Source: an uncultured Parabacteroides sp.
Lineage (GTDB): Bacteria; Bacteroidota; Bacteroidia; Bacteroidales; Tannerellaceae
Length of the DNA stretch: 64,000 bases
NCBI GenBank assembly: GCA_910577325.1
Contig: CAJTMR010000001.1
Coordinates: 114,384 to 178,383, forward strand
Direction: 5' to 3'
Below the pieces are notes generated by a model that worked only from the letters and a program-made list of their open reading frames with translations, made no database searches and was not told the DNA's origin. The translations under genes were made by a program, and so were the position numbers. Below, one piece after another: positions 33,500 through 42,706 of the stretch (its first letter is position 1; each line of letters begins with the position of its first letter).

Positions 33500-36322
33500 A
33501 TGAAGTTATTCCTCATAGATGCTTATGCATTGATTTATCGGTCTTACTACGCTTTTATCAAGAACCCGCGTATCAACTCCAAAGGTATGAACACTTCGGC
33601 CATCTTCGGTTTTATCAACAGCCTGGAAGATGTCCTGAAACGTGAAAACCCGACCCATATTGCAGTAGGCTTCGACCCGAAAGGCCCGACTTTCCGCCAC
33701 GAAGCCTACGATCAGTACAAAGCACAACGGCAAGAGACGCCGGAAGATATCCGCAAATCGGTCCCTTTCATCAAAGACATCATAGAAGCCTATAACATCC
33801 CGATACTGGAAGTTCCGCGCTATGAGGCCGACGATGTCATCGGCACGGTTGCCAAGCAAGCCGAAAAAGAAGGTTTCGAAGTTTATATGATGACACCGGA
33901 CAAAGACTACGGCCAGTTGGTATCCGAACATATATTCATGTATCGCCCCCGCTTCGGTGGTGACTACGAGATCATGGGCGTACCTGAAGTACTGGGCAAA
34001 TACGGCCTGACATCCGTCAACCAAGTGATCGACCTTTTAGGGCTGATGGGCGACAGTGCCGACAACATCCCCGGATGTCCGGGCGTCGGTGAAAAGACCG
34101 CCCAAAAATTATTGGCCGAATTCGGCACGATCGAAAATCTTTTGGAGAATACCGACAAGCTGAAAGGTTCCCTTCAAAAGAAGGTCATGGAGAACAAGGA
34201 GCAGATCCGCTTCTCCAAGTTCCTGGCAACAATCAAGACGGATGTCCCGATCCGGTTCGATGCTGCGAAGTGCATCCGGGAAAAGATGAACGAAGAGCGT
34301 CTCGTAGAGATTTACACCGAATTAGAATTCAGAACATTTATTAACAAAATAGGTGGAGAACCGGAAAAAGCCAAAACAGAGTTCAAAGCGACACCGGAAC
34401 CGACAAAAACCAGTACAAGGAAAAAAGCAGTCCCTACAGGCCCGGTTCAAGGCTCGCTCTTTGAAGAATTTGCGGCCGAACCTACAGATGTTCCCAAATA
34501 TTCGACTCTCGCGGACTTAAGATCCACGCCTCACACCTATCATCTTATTGACACAGAGGAAAAAAGGATCGAATTAGGGCGGTTTTTAGAGGAGCAGGAT
34601 TTTTTTGCTTTTGACACGGAAACAGATGGTGTCGACCCGTTGAAGGCCGGATTGGTCGGAATGTCGTTCGCCGTAAAGGAAAACGAGGCTTGGTACGTCC
34701 CTGTTCCGGCAACCCGCGAAGAAGCGGACAAAGTTCTCGCCCACTTCTCCCCTGCCCTGCAAAATCCGAAATCGCTCAAGATCGGACAAAACATAAAATT
34801 CGACATCCTTGTCGTTCGTAAATATGGAATCCGGGTAGCCGGTCCTCTATTCGACACGATGATCGCCCACTATCTCCTGAATCCCGAACTGCGCCACGGT
34901 ATGGACTACCTCGCCGAAACGTATCTTAAATATAAAACGGTACACATCGAAGAATTGATCGGGCCGAAAGGAAGAAAGCAACTTACCATGCGCGATGTCC
35001 CGGTTGCCCAGGTAGCCGAATATGCCGCCGAGGATGCAGACATCACACTCAAGCTGAAAAACTATTTTGCTCCCTGCCTGAAGAAAGAAGGGCTTGAGTC
35101 TCTTTTCTACGATATCGAGATGCCTTTAATATATGTATTGGCCGAAATGGAGTATACGGGAGTCACGCTCGACACCGTCGCCTTGAAACAATCGTCCGAG
35201 GAATTGACAGCCGAACTGAAAAAGTTGGAAAAGGAGATTTACGAACTGGCAGGAATGAAGTTCAATATCAACTCGGCCCGCCAGGTAGGCGAAGTTCTTT
35301 TCGACCATCTCAAGATAGAAGAGAAAGCGAAAAAGACGAAGACAGGTAGCTACAGCACGAGTGAAGAAGTATTGGAAAAAATGCGTTCCAAACACCCCGT
35401 CGTGGAAAAACTGCTCGAATATCGCGGACTGAAAAAACTGCTCAGCACCTATATCGACGCACTGCCCGAACTGATCAACCCGGAGACCGGCAAGATCCAC
35501 ACCTCCTACAACCAGGCAGTCACCTCGACCGGCCGCCTCAGTTCCACCAATCCGAACCTGCAAAATATTCCGGTACGGGATGAATTGGGACGTGAAATCC
35601 GGAAAGCCTTTACAGCCGAAAACGAAGACTGTATTTTTTTCTCCGCCGACTATTCGCAGATCGAACTTCGCATCATGGCCCATCTGAGCCAAGACACCCA
35701 CATGATAGAAGCCTTCCGCAGCGGAGCCGACATCCATGCTGCCACAGCGGCCAAGATATACGGCATTCCGGTTGAAGAAGTCACTTCCGACATGCGCCGG
35801 AAAGCAAAAACGGCCAATTTCGGCATTATCTACGGAATCTCCGTATTCGGGTTGGCCGAACGGCTGAGTATCCCCCGTGCAGAGTCGAAAGAGTTGATCG
35901 AAGGCTACTTCAAGACTTATCCGGACATCCGCGCCTACATGGACGAAAGTATTGAGATAGCAAAAGAAAAAGGATATGTAGAAACCATCTACAAGCGGAA
36001 ACGTTTTCTGCCGGACATCAAATCCCATAACGCCATCGTGCGGGGATATGCCGAACGAAACGCGATCAACGCCCCGATCCAAGGCAGTGCAGCCGACATC
36101 ATCAAGGTTGCCATGATCCGGATCTTCAACCGCTTCGAAGCCGAAGGCCTGAAGAGCAAGATGCTCCTGCAAGTACACGATGAACTGAACTTTAACGTCT
36201 ACAAAGACGAACAGGAAAAAGTAAAACAAATCGTGTTGGATGAAATGGAAAATGCAATCAAACTGCGAGTACCCCTGATCGCCGAATGCGGTGAAGGGGT
36301 AAACTGGCTGGAAGCGCATTAA
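33500..36322 (+). CDS. polA: DNA polymerase I
   Basis: 940 residues from the ATG at 33500 (MKLFLIDAYAL); a GTG four codons upstream is also in frame, but the ATG has AAAAGAG just before it. The 5'-3' exonuclease covers about 1-290 (YEADDVIG, GDSADNIPG). The 3'-5' proofreading domain at about 345-530 keeps its acidic residues (FDTETDG, NIKFD and AAEDAD), unlike the dead copies in some bacteria. The polymerase domain carries motif A in DYSQIELR (about 716) and motif C in VHDELNF (about 894). It fills gaps in repair and replaces RNA primers. Confidence 0.97.
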   Translation: MKLFLIDAYALIYRSYYAFIKNPRINSKGMNTSAIFGFINSLEDVLKRENPTHIAVGFDPKGPTFRHEAYDQYKAQRQETPEDIRKSVPFIKDIIEAYNIPILEVPRYEADDVIGTVAKQAEKEGFEVYMMTPDKDYGQLVSEHIFMYRPRFGGDYEIMGVPEVLGKYGLTSVNQVIDLLGLMGDSADNIPGCPGVGEKTAQKLLAEFGTIENLLENTDKLKGSLQKKVMENKEQIRFSKFLATIKTDVPIRFDAAKCIREKMNEERLVEIYTELEFRTFINKIGGEPEKAKTEFKATPEPTKTSTRKKAVPTGPVQGSLFEEFAAEPTDVPKYSTLADLRSTPHTYHLIDTEEKRIELGRFLEEQDFFAFDTETDGVDPLKAGLVGMSFAVKENEAWYVPVPATREEADKVLAHFSPALQNPKSLKIGQNIKFDILVVRKYGIRVAGPLFDTMIAHYLLNPELRHGMDYLAETYLKYKTVHIEELIGPKGRKQLTMRDVPVAQVAEYAAEDADITLKLKNYFAPCLKKEGLESLFYDIEMPLIYVLAEMEYTGVTLDTVALKQSSEELTAELKKLEKEIYELAGMKFNINSARQVGEVLFDHLKIEEKAKKTKTGSYSTSEEVLEKMRSKHPVVEKLLEYRGLKKLLSTYIDALPELINPETGKIHTSYNQAVTSTGRLSSTNPNLQNIPVRDELGREIRKAFTAENEDCIFFSADYSQIELRIMAHLSQDTHMIEAFRSGADIHAATAAKIYGIPVEEVTSDMRRKAKTANFGIIYGISVFGLAERLSIPRAESKELIEGYFKTYPDIRAYMDESIEIAKEKGYVETIYKRKRFLPDIKSHNAIVRGYAERNAINAPIQGSAADIIKVAMIRIFNRFEAEGLKSKMLLQVHDELNFNVYKDEQEKVKQIVLDEMENAIKLRVPLIAECGEGVNWLEAH

Positions 36323-36336
36323 TCACGCAGACAAGC

Positions 36337-36395
36337 GCAGAGTAACGCAGATATATTAATTGCCAATCTAAATGAATAAATCTGCGTTAATCTGC
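36337..36395. terminator. Inverted repeat after polA
   Basis: GCAGAGTAACGCAGAT at 36337-36352 pairs with ATCTGCGTTAATCTGC at 36380-36395, with one mismatch over 16 bp and a 27-nt loop. It follows the polA stop by 14 bp and could end that transcript, though no T-run follows. Similar CTGCGTTAA-containing words are frequent between genes in this phylum. Confidence 0.45.
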
Positions 36396-36483
36396 CTCTT
36401 CTGCATCCGGTTACTTCTCTTGCCCCCAACAGATAGTGAGAGTTATCCGTAAGTAGAGTTATATCTCACATTCATAACCCAGA

Positions 36484-37062
36484 TTATGAATTCAATTCTT
36501 TAATATGCTTCAACACATCATTCAGTTTCTTACGGATTTCCTTCTCGGCATTCAGTTGCAATGAAAGCCCCACTGCCAGTACACAAACGATCATTGCAAT
36601 AATAGGTAGATTCCAACTATAACCACAGGCTATAAGGACAGTCCATACAACTAAAACAACAGTCGGGATTGCCAAAATCTTATGGGCTTGTAGCCGCAAC
36701 TGTTTATATCTGGTTACTCGTTCCGTCGCCTCGGTCATGCTAAGACCAAGCAGTTGCCGCGGTATCAGCACCTGATAACATCTTTTGTTCAAATAGAATT
36801 CTGCAAGGGCTATGCAATCCATCAACAAGATAAATCCCCAATGGAAATCCATCAAAATAAACTGCATAGTCAATATGGGAACAGCAATCAGGCAGATAAG
36901 CATGATCTTTCGATAATCTCGTTCCACAAAAGAGAGTTTCCGTGTCATAGCCTTTTTGAGCATATCTTCATTGATGATAGCCTGTTTTTCCAACTTCTGG
37001 CTGAATACGGAAAATTGTTCTTTCAAAATTTGCAATTCTGTGAAGTTTACTTCTTGTGACAT
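36484..37062 (-). CDS. Four-helix membrane protein, possible sigma-factor partner
   Basis: 192 residues. A soluble N-terminal 50 residues with coiled-coil character precedes two pairs of membrane helices (about 53-95 and 130-170) and ends in a short charged tail. The gene starts 10 bp after the ECF sigma gene and must be cotranscribed with it. No known anti-sigma domain is recognised, but a membrane protein directly downstream of an ECF sigma gene is the usual place for its regulator. Function otherwise unknown. Confidence 0.65.
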   Translation of the reverse strand: MSQEVNFTELQILKEQFSVFSQKLEKQAIINEDMLKKAMTRKLSFVERDYRKIMLICLIAVPILTMQFILMDFHWGFILLMDCIALAEFYLNKRCYQVLIPRQLLGLSMTEATERVTRYKQLRLQAHKILAIPTVVLVVWTVLIACGYSWNLPIIAMIVCVLAVGLSLQLNAEKEIRKKLNDVLKHIKELNS

Positions 37063-37072
37063 AATCTTTTTT

Positions 37073-37558
37073 TTAATTGTTAGACATCGCTTTCAACTGC
37101 TCCTTGATACGGAACAGACGGGTGGTGACAGCAGACAGCGATATGCCGACTATGTCGGCTATGTCCTGATAACTCATATTCTCCAGCCAAAGGAGAATGA
37201 TGGCACGATCGAAGACATCCAGTCGGCTAATGCGGTCATACAACTGCCGAATAAGTTTACTATGTGCGTCGGTATCGTTGTACAAGTCAATATCGACCGA
37301 AAGAGGAACCGTCTGTACACTACGTTTCTTCTTCCGTTCTTGATTCGTGCAAGTATTCAAGCTAACACGCCATATCCATGTCTTCAAGCCACTCTCCCCC
37401 CGAAAGCCATCAAAGCCTTTCCAAAGGTTCATCAGTATCTCTTGAAAGTAGTCTTGTACCACATCTTTATCATTCGAAAAGAAGTAGCAGACAGTATAGA
37501 TAGTCTTTTTATACTTGCTGACCATTTCAGTAAATGCTCGTTCTTTGTTGTCCATCAT
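37073..37558 (-). CDS. ECF-type RNA polymerase sigma factor
   Basis: 161 residues. Region 2 is seen in DVVQDYFQEILMNLWKGFD and GLKTWIWRVSLNTC, and region 4 in LWLENMSYQDIADIVGISLSAVTTRLFRIKEQLK. It directs transcription of a small regulon whose signal is unknown, with the downstream membrane protein as its probable partner. The second codon is also ATG. No exact -7 box was found upstream, in line with a gene that might be self-controlled. Confidence 0.93.
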   Translation of the reverse strand: MMDNKERAFTEMVSKYKKTIYTVCYFFSNDKDVVQDYFQEILMNLWKGFDGFRGESGLKTWIWRVSLNTCTNQERKKKRSVQTVPLSVDIDLYNDTDAHSKLIRQLYDRISRLDVFDRAIILLWLENMSYQDIADIVGISLSAVTTRLFRIKEQLKAMSNN

Positions 37559-37765
37559 TTATCCGTTTTACATTCTATCCATTTAGACACGCCACAGTCC
37601 GATTCCTTTCAAAAAAAATCATCTTTTTCCATTTTATTCGACATCACCCTCTTTTGATGCCAGAAACAGATACGCAAAAATATAAAGGGAGCTGCAACAA
37701 AAGGCACACAGTACAGAATAAATTCTTCAAAATATGAAAATTGCACATATCCAAGAAAGAATGGT

Positions 37766-37773
37766 TATCTTTG
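37766..37773 (+). promoter_or_regulatory. -7 box of ychF
   Basis: TATCTTTG matches TAnnTTTG exactly, 36 bp before the ATG. A TTG at 37741-37743 lies 22 bp upstream, slightly too far for a standard -33. Confidence 0.5.
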
Positions 37774-37809
37774 CTGTCGGAAAAATAATAAAACAATATA
37801 CATATATCT

Positions 37810-38913
37810 ATGGCATTACAATGTGGCATCGTAGGACTTCCCAACGTAGGCAAGTCCACTCTTTTCAACTGCTTATCGAATGCAAAAGCACAGTCTGCTA
37901 ACTTCCCGTTCTGTACGATCGAACCGAATGTCGGCGTGATTACCGTACCGGACGACCGTCTGAACAAGCTGGCAGAGTTGATCAATCCGCAACGAATCGT
38001 CCCTACTACAGTAGAGATTGTGGACATTGCCGGATTAGTAAAAGGCGCCAGCAAAGGGGAAGGTTTAGGTAATAAATTCCTCGCCAACATCCGCGAGACA
38101 GATGCAATCCTTCATGTATTACGTTGTTTCGATGATGACAACATCGTCCACGTAGACGGTCGTGTTGATCCGGTCCGAGACAAAGAAATCATTGATGCCG
38201 AATTGCAGATCAAAGACTTGGAAACCATTGACAGCCGTATTGCCAAAGTACAGAAACAGGCACAGACAGGTGGTGACAAGCAGGCTAAACAGGCCTATGA
38301 AGTACTGATAAAATACAAAGAGGCTCTGGAACAAGGAAAAAGCGCCCGTACTGTTACTTTTGATACAAAAGACGAGCAGAAGATCGCTCGCGAACTATTC
38401 CTGCTGACCAGCAAGCCGGTCATGTACGTTTGCAACGTAGACGAAGCCAGTGCCGTAAACGGTAATAAATATGTAGAAGCCGTACGCGAGGCGGTAAAAG
38501 ATGAAAACGCGGAAATCCTGGTCGTTGCAGCCAAGATAGAGAGCGAAATCGCTGAATTTGAAACATACGAAGAACGTCAGATGTTTTTAAGCGAAATCGG
38601 TCTGGAAGAGTCCGGGGTTAGCCGTCTGATCAAAGCCGCTTACAACTTGCTCGACTTACAAACTTATCTGACGGCAGGTGTACAGGAAGTCCGTGCCTGG
38701 ACATTCGAAAAAGGCTGGAAAGCCCCGCAATGTGCCGGCGTGATCCATACCGATTTCGAAAAAGGCTTTATCCGCGCCGAGGTCATCAAATATGAGGATT
38801 ATATCTCCTACGGCTCGGAATCTGCCGTAAAAGAAGCCGGAAAGATGAGCGTTGAGGGAAAAGAATATATCGTGCAGGACGGTGATATCATGCACTTCCG
38901 TTTCAATGTATAA
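37810..38913 (+). CDS. ychF: YchF/Ola1 translation-associated ATPase
   Basis: 367 residues, full length. The P-loop GLPNVGKST is at 8-16, the switch II region in VDIAGLVKGASKGEGLGNKFL, and the C-terminal TGS-like domain ends in YIVQDGDIMHFRFNV. The family binds ATP better than GTP and associates with ribosomes, with roles in stress and redox control. A lipoprotein gene follows 21 bp downstream on the same strand. Confidence 0.96.
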   Translation: MALQCGIVGLPNVGKSTLFNCLSNAKAQSANFPFCTIEPNVGVITVPDDRLNKLAELINPQRIVPTTVEIVDIAGLVKGASKGEGLGNKFLANIRETDAILHVLRCFDDDNIVHVDGRVDPVRDKEIIDAELQIKDLETIDSRIAKVQKQAQTGGDKQAKQAYEVLIKYKEALEQGKSARTVTFDTKDEQKIARELFLLTSKPVMYVCNVDEASAVNGNKYVEAVREAVKDENAEILVVAAKIESEIAEFETYEERQMFLSEIGLEESGVSRLIKAAYNLLDLQTYLTAGVQEVRAWTFEKGWKAPQCAGVIHTDFEKGFIRAEVIKYEDYISYGSESAVKEAGKMSVEGKEYIVQDGDIMHFRFNV

Positions 38914-38934
38914 TTTACTAAAACAAATACAATT

Positions 38935-40347
38935 ATGATGTATAAAACCGGAACGACATTCATGGCAGTCTTGATCTGTATCCTGGGATTTGCCGGCTGC
39001 GTGCGATACGACGTGGCAGAACCGTTAAACCGCTTTAGCAACCCCGAAGCGGGGATTGCCGAAGGAAACGAAATAACCGTGGAAACCGGATCGACTTGGT
39101 TTGCCGAAGGTAAGTACAAAAACTTCGTGCTCACGGGACAGGCACTCACCGAAGAAAACGCGGAAGCGGCTCTCCTATTCCACAGCGACGGAAAATCAGG
39201 CTATGAAGTAGCGTTCCGGAACGGACCTATCGACGGTACACGCAAGAGCGGAAGCCTCACCTCCGTGCGTAACCTCTACCGTTCGCTGGCGGAAGACGGG
39301 AAATGGTTCGACTTCGAGATCACCGTACGCGGACATAACATATCGGTCGCCATCAACGACACTGCCGTAGTATGCTATACCGAACCCGAACATCCCTACC
39401 GGACGGAAAAATATGCCGGACGACTGCTCAGCCAAGGCTCCATCGTGTTACAAGGAATAAGCGGGAAGGTCACTTTCCGCAACCTCCACATGACACGCCT
39501 GAAAAAAGACGTGGTCAACAAAGCAGACACCATGCCGCGGATAGACGAGCAAAACGATGCGGTGATCCGTTTCCAACAGCAAGATTTTCCCGTGATAGAT
39601 TACCACGTACATTTGAAAGGTGGTCTGACGAAAGAGATGGCACAAGCCATGTCAATGAACTACGGTATCAACTATGGTGTAGCCCCCAATGCCGGTGAAG
39701 GCGGCGTAGGACGTATGCTTGCCGACGATAAGGAGGTGTACGAATACTACAACGAAGTAAAGGACATGCCATTCCTGCGCGGCGTGCAAGGTGAAGGGCG
39801 CAAATGGACAGCCACTTTCTCGCAACAGGCTTTAGGTGTTTTCGACTATCTCTTCACCGACGGTATGACCATCATAGACCATAAAGGCCGGCTGTCCCGC
39901 ATCTACCGCCCCGAAGAAGTACACTACGACGGTGTAACGAACGAACAATACATGGACCACCTGGTGGACCAGACCGTCAAGATCCTTACCAACGAGCCTG
40001 CCGATATCTATGCCAATCCGACCTTCCTGCCCGAAGAGTTGAATGCGGAGTACGCCAAATATTGGACTGACGAGCGTGTATACCGCATATTGGACGTATT
40101 GGTCAAATACGACATTGCACTCGAAATCAACACACGCTACAAGATCCCGAGCTTCGACATCATCCGCAAAGCCAAAGAACGCGGAATCAAATTCACTTTC
40201 GGCACGAACAACGTCGATGCGGATTTCGGTAAACTGGAATACTGCCTGCAAGCCGTCGAGGAATGCGGCCTGACAGCAAACGACATCTGGTTCCCGACAA
40301 TGAGCGTACGGGGATCGCGCGAAGTGGTGCTGTATAATAAGTGGTAG
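38935..40347 (+). CDS. Lipoprotein joining a DUF1080-like domain to a PHP/amidohydrolase-like domain
   Basis: 470 residues with lipobox FAGC (Cys22). Residues about 45-190 look like the concanavalin-type DUF1080 (3-keto-disaccharide hydrolase) fold: WFDFEITVRGHNISVAINDTAV and GSIVLQGISGKVTFRNLHM are characteristic. Residues about 215-470 look like a TIM-barrel metal hydrolase of PHP or amidohydrolase type, starting DYHVHLKGG (HxH metal pair) and with a late FTFGTNNVDAD strand. Both parts would sit in the envelope. The substrate is unknown, but a carbohydrate or its derivative is likely. It follows ychF by 21 bp, and nothing functional links the two. Confidence 0.75.
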   Translation: MMYKTGTTFMAVLICILGFAGCVRYDVAEPLNRFSNPEAGIAEGNEITVETGSTWFAEGKYKNFVLTGQALTEENAEAALLFHSDGKSGYEVAFRNGPIDGTRKSGSLTSVRNLYRSLAEDGKWFDFEITVRGHNISVAINDTAVVCYTEPEHPYRTEKYAGRLLSQGSIVLQGISGKVTFRNLHMTRLKKDVVNKADTMPRIDEQNDAVIRFQQQDFPVIDYHVHLKGGLTKEMAQAMSMNYGINYGVAPNAGEGGVGRMLADDKEVYEYYNEVKDMPFLRGVQGEGRKWTATFSQQALGVFDYLFTDGMTIIDHKGRLSRIYRPEEVHYDGVTNEQYMDHLVDQTVKILTNEPADIYANPTFLPEELNAEYAKYWTDERVYRILDVLVKYDIALEINTRYKIPSFDIIRKAKERGIKFTFGTNNVDADFGKLEYCLQAVEECGLTANDIWFPTMSVRGSREVVLYNKW

Positions 40348-40414
40348 TCACTCGCATCCACCCTGCAGAACGGCATAACCAACATATCGGAAACGCCATT
40401 CCCAAGAAATAAAA

Positions 40415-40440
40415 AAGGAATGCCGCAAGCGGCATTCCTT
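40415..40440 (-). terminator. Intrinsic terminator for minus-strand transcripts
   Basis: AAGGAATGCCGC at 40415-40426 pairs perfectly with GCGGCATTCCTT at 40429-40440 around a 2-nt spacer. Read on the minus strand the stem is followed by TTTTTTATTTC. It lies 20 bp after the stop of the 26-codon gene at 40461-40541, and it also separates that side from the convergent DUF1080/PHP lipoprotein gene. Confidence 0.8.
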
Positions 40441-40460
40441 ACCAAACATACATTTACCTC

Positions 40461-40541
40461 TTATTTCACACCATATTTCTGTATTCCATATTCCCCCAAT
40501 ACTTCAAGGTATCTGAGGCATTTTCTAAAAACCTTCTTCAT
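40461..40541 (-). CDS. Small 26-residue protein
   Basis: Minus-strand frame starting MKKVFRKCLRYLEVLGEYG and ending IQKYGVK before TAA. Upstream on the same strand are the purine-rich AAGAAGAGAGAAG, well placed as a ribosome binding site, and a -7 box at 40625-40618; a perfect terminator follows 20 bp after the stop. The peptide is basic at the N-terminus, then amphipathic (Leu, Tyr, Val spaced with Arg, Glu). The region otherwise holds nothing (40348-40705). I do not recognise the family; the signals around it argue for a real gene rather than a chance frame. Confidence 0.55.
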   Translation of the reverse strand: MKKVFRKCLRYLEVLGEYGIQKYGVK

Positions 40542-40617
40542 AGCTTCTCTCTTCTTATTTAAAACGATTCATGCAAAACATACCCGCATTGATATTGCAT
40601 AATTATGTTTTACAACA

Positions 40618-40625
40618 CAAAAATA
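40618..40625 (-). promoter_or_regulatory. -7 box upstream of the 26-codon gene
   Basis: On the minus strand 40625-40618 reads TATTTTTG, an exact TAnnTTTG match, predicting a leader of about 70 nt. No -33 TTTG is found, so support is partial. Confidence 0.35.
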
Positions 40626-40705
40626 GAGGTAAAACAGATACGTTATTCACTTCGAATACCTCTTTAACATCATTTGCACAAACAGCCCAGCAAGAAGAAA
40701 GCGCT

Positions 40706-41848
40706 TTAGCCGATGATATATTTCGCATAAGGCAACTTACTTACCAGATAAGTAAATGACCATGAACAGATAAAGGTAAGAACGGCTGAAACAGGGACCA
40801 ACGCCGGAACAGGCGTCCCGATCCATTGTGCAAACAGATAGGACGGGCCGACAAAGAAATAATGCACGCAATACAGGCCGAAACCGCATTTGGTCAAATT
40901 GGCAAGGGCACGGCAAATAACCGGCGAAGTGACCCGTACCTTCCGTACCAGCAAGAAAACGGCAACCGTCATCAACAGCACATTAGGCGAACAATAAGTA
41001 AAGAACAACTCCATCCCCTCCTCACTCACATTCGGGTCGGATGTCATATAACGAAAACCGGCTAATGTAATAAAATAGCCTGCCAGAAACAGCGGAATCG
41101 TCACCGACAAAGTCTTACCGAGCGAACGGTCGGTTCCTCTCCCCAAATAATGCCCTAACAGCAAATAACCGTTGAAACCTGCAAAATAGTAAAACAGGCC
41201 GAATGAGTTCCACGAACAGGTTCCGAACTGGTAACGCGAAACGAACTCCGTCAGATAAGGAATGAACAGCGACAGGGACCAAAGCACCAGAAACATTCGC
41301 TTCGCCCCCTCCGACGCCTTTTCCACCCAGGCGGAAAAGATCGGCATATACAGGTAAAGCCCGACCAGCACATAGATATACCACATCGGTGTGGCATAGA
41401 CCGTAAAAGTAAGCGGAATCAGGGCGATCGTCTTCAACGCATCCACGAACGAGGCCGAAGGGTTCGGTTCCCAGGGGAAAAAACCGGTCACCAGTTCCGG
41501 ACTACCTCCTACCCACTGGATGAACCAGGGCGCCAGATCGAACAAGACAGACCAGACCAGGAACGGGAACAACACACGCGGAATACGTTTCTTATAAAAA
41601 GAAGAAGCCTCCTGCCTGACCGGCAGCAAAAGGAATCCGGTCATCATCACAAAAAGAGGCACACTGGCACGCAACATGGAACCGTAGACAGACCCCCAGA
41701 AATTAAATTCAGGATCGGCACGCGACTCGGGCGAAGCGTTAAACGGATCGGTACAATGAATGGCAATCACCATCAGGATTGCGACAAGGCGAAGAACATC
41801 CAGCCAGACAATATGCGGCCTGGATGTAGTAGTTTGAACAGTGTCCAT
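40706..41848 (-). CDS. Acyltransferase family 3 membrane protein
   Basis: 380 residues, about 10 membrane helices. The acyltransferase_3 signature is clear: IVWLDVLRLVAILMVIAIHC near the N-terminus and RASVPLFVMMTGFLL in helix 2, with the conserved Arg. Such proteins move acetyl, succinyl or similar groups onto polysaccharide, LPS or peptidoglycan precursors across the inner membrane. There is no neighbouring glycan synthesis gene to name its acceptor. It is transcribed as a single gene away from the sigma gene at 42155. Confidence 0.88.
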   Translation of the reverse strand: MDTVQTTTSRPHIVWLDVLRLVAILMVIAIHCTDPFNASPESRADPEFNFWGSVYGSMLRASVPLFVMMTGFLLLPVRQEASSFYKKRIPRVLFPFLVWSVLFDLAPWFIQWVGGSPELVTGFFPWEPNPSASFVDALKTIALIPLTFTVYATPMWYIYVLVGLYLYMPIFSAWVEKASEGAKRMFLVLWSLSLFIPYLTEFVSRYQFGTCSWNSFGLFYYFAGFNGYLLLGHYLGRGTDRSLGKTLSVTIPLFLAGYFITLAGFRYMTSDPNVSEEGMELFFTYCSPNVLLMTVAVFLLVRKVRVTSPVICRALANLTKCGFGLYCVHYFFVGPSYLFAQWIGTPVPALVPVSAVLTFICSWSFTYLVSKLPYAKYIIG

Positions 41849-41938
41849 GACAGAATAAAGATCGTTACGTGTTTACTTATTATCCGATACACCGACGGGA
41901 CCGAACCTGTATAACTTTGGAAAAACCGACGGGTGTAA

Positions 41939-41952
41939 ATCTTCGCGAAGAT
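41939..41952. repeat. 14-bp perfect palindrome
   Basis: ATCTTCGCGAAGAT is its own reverse complement. It lies just after a TAACTTTG box (41912-41919) and between divergent genes, so it could be an operator. No binding protein can be named. Confidence 0.45.
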
Positions 41953-42109
41953 ACGTTTTTTCTCTTTCATACATAGCGGAATGTCTTATCATGACATAAA
42001 ATGTACGGTACATGTCTGAAATCCTCCGAATACCAATTCGGACCTGACTGCCAAACGATACCTGAGTCTTTCCGTACATTATCGAACATACTGTAACCGA
42101 CAAAAGAAA

Positions 42110-42117
42110 TAGATTTG
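42110..42117 (+). promoter_or_regulatory. -7 box of the sigma gene at 42155
   Basis: TAGATTTG matches TAnnTTTG. The 16-mer AAATAGATTTGCAGCA spanning it (42107-42122) recurs exactly upstream of susC at 53484-53499. Confidence 0.5.
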
Positions 42118-42154
42118 CAGCAGAAAAATGATAACAACAAAAAAAACATGTATT

Positions 42155-42664
42155 ATGGACAAGATTCAATTTCAACAAAGATTACTCGGTTTACAAGAAC
42201 ACATGATGAGTTTTGCGATCAAACTGACAGCAAACAGAGATGACGCCTTGGATCTGATACAAGATACCACATTAAAGGTGTTGGACAACCAAGAAAAATT
42301 TGTAGACAATGTCAATTTTGCAGGTTGGGTTATGACCGTAATGCGTAATATATTCATCAATAATTATCATAAGATTGTACGTGTCCAAACAATGGTCGAC
42401 CAAAATGCGGACTTATACAATCTGAACATTATCAATGATTCCATTTCCGGCTCACCGGACAAAGTATATCAAATGCAAGAGATAACAAAAGCCATCGCAG
42501 AATTGAACGATGATATCAAAATTCCGTTTACCTTATTTTTAAACGGATACAAATACCACGAGATTGCACAAAAACTAAATATCCCCTTAGGAACCATAAA
42601 AAGCCGGATTTTCTTTGCACGCAAGGAACTACAGAATAAACTGAAAGATTTCCAATATTCGTGA
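42155..42664 (+). CDS. ECF-type RNA polymerase sigma factor
   Basis: 169 residues from the ATG at 42155; an in-frame ATG at 42128 would add nine unlikely residues. Region 2 is seen in ANRDDALDLIQDTTLKVLDN and FAGWVMTVMRNIFINNY, and region 4 in FTLFLNGYKYHEIAQKLNIPLGTIKSRIFFARKEL. It resembles the sigma factors of Bacteroidetes that lack an adjacent FecR-type partner. A strong hairpin follows, so it is a single-gene unit; the next sigma gene downstream belongs to a separate operon. Confidence 0.92.
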   Translation: MDKIQFQQRLLGLQEHMMSFAIKLTANRDDALDLIQDTTLKVLDNQEKFVDNVNFAGWVMTVMRNIFINNYHKIVRVQTMVDQNADLYNLNIINDSISGSPDKVYQMQEITKAIAELNDDIKIPFTLFLNGYKYHEIAQKLNIPLGTIKSRIFFARKELQNKLKDFQYS

Positions 42665-42706
42665 GAGAATCCGTGTAATACCCGCAGTACTGCAAAAACA
42701 AGACCA

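Larger units (their letters stand above)
41849..42154. other. Divergent intergenic region between acyltransferase and sigma genes
   Basis: No gene is seen in this 306-bp stretch. It contains a TAACTTTG box at 41912-41919 (plus strand), a 14-bp palindrome at 41939-41952, a repeated CCGACGGG (41892-41899 and 41927-41934), and the TAGATTTG box at 42110. Confidence 0.5.

Noticed and set aside
35126..36319. 397-residue open frame opposite polA
   Set aside because: It is antisense to the polymerase domain, whose motifs are intact.
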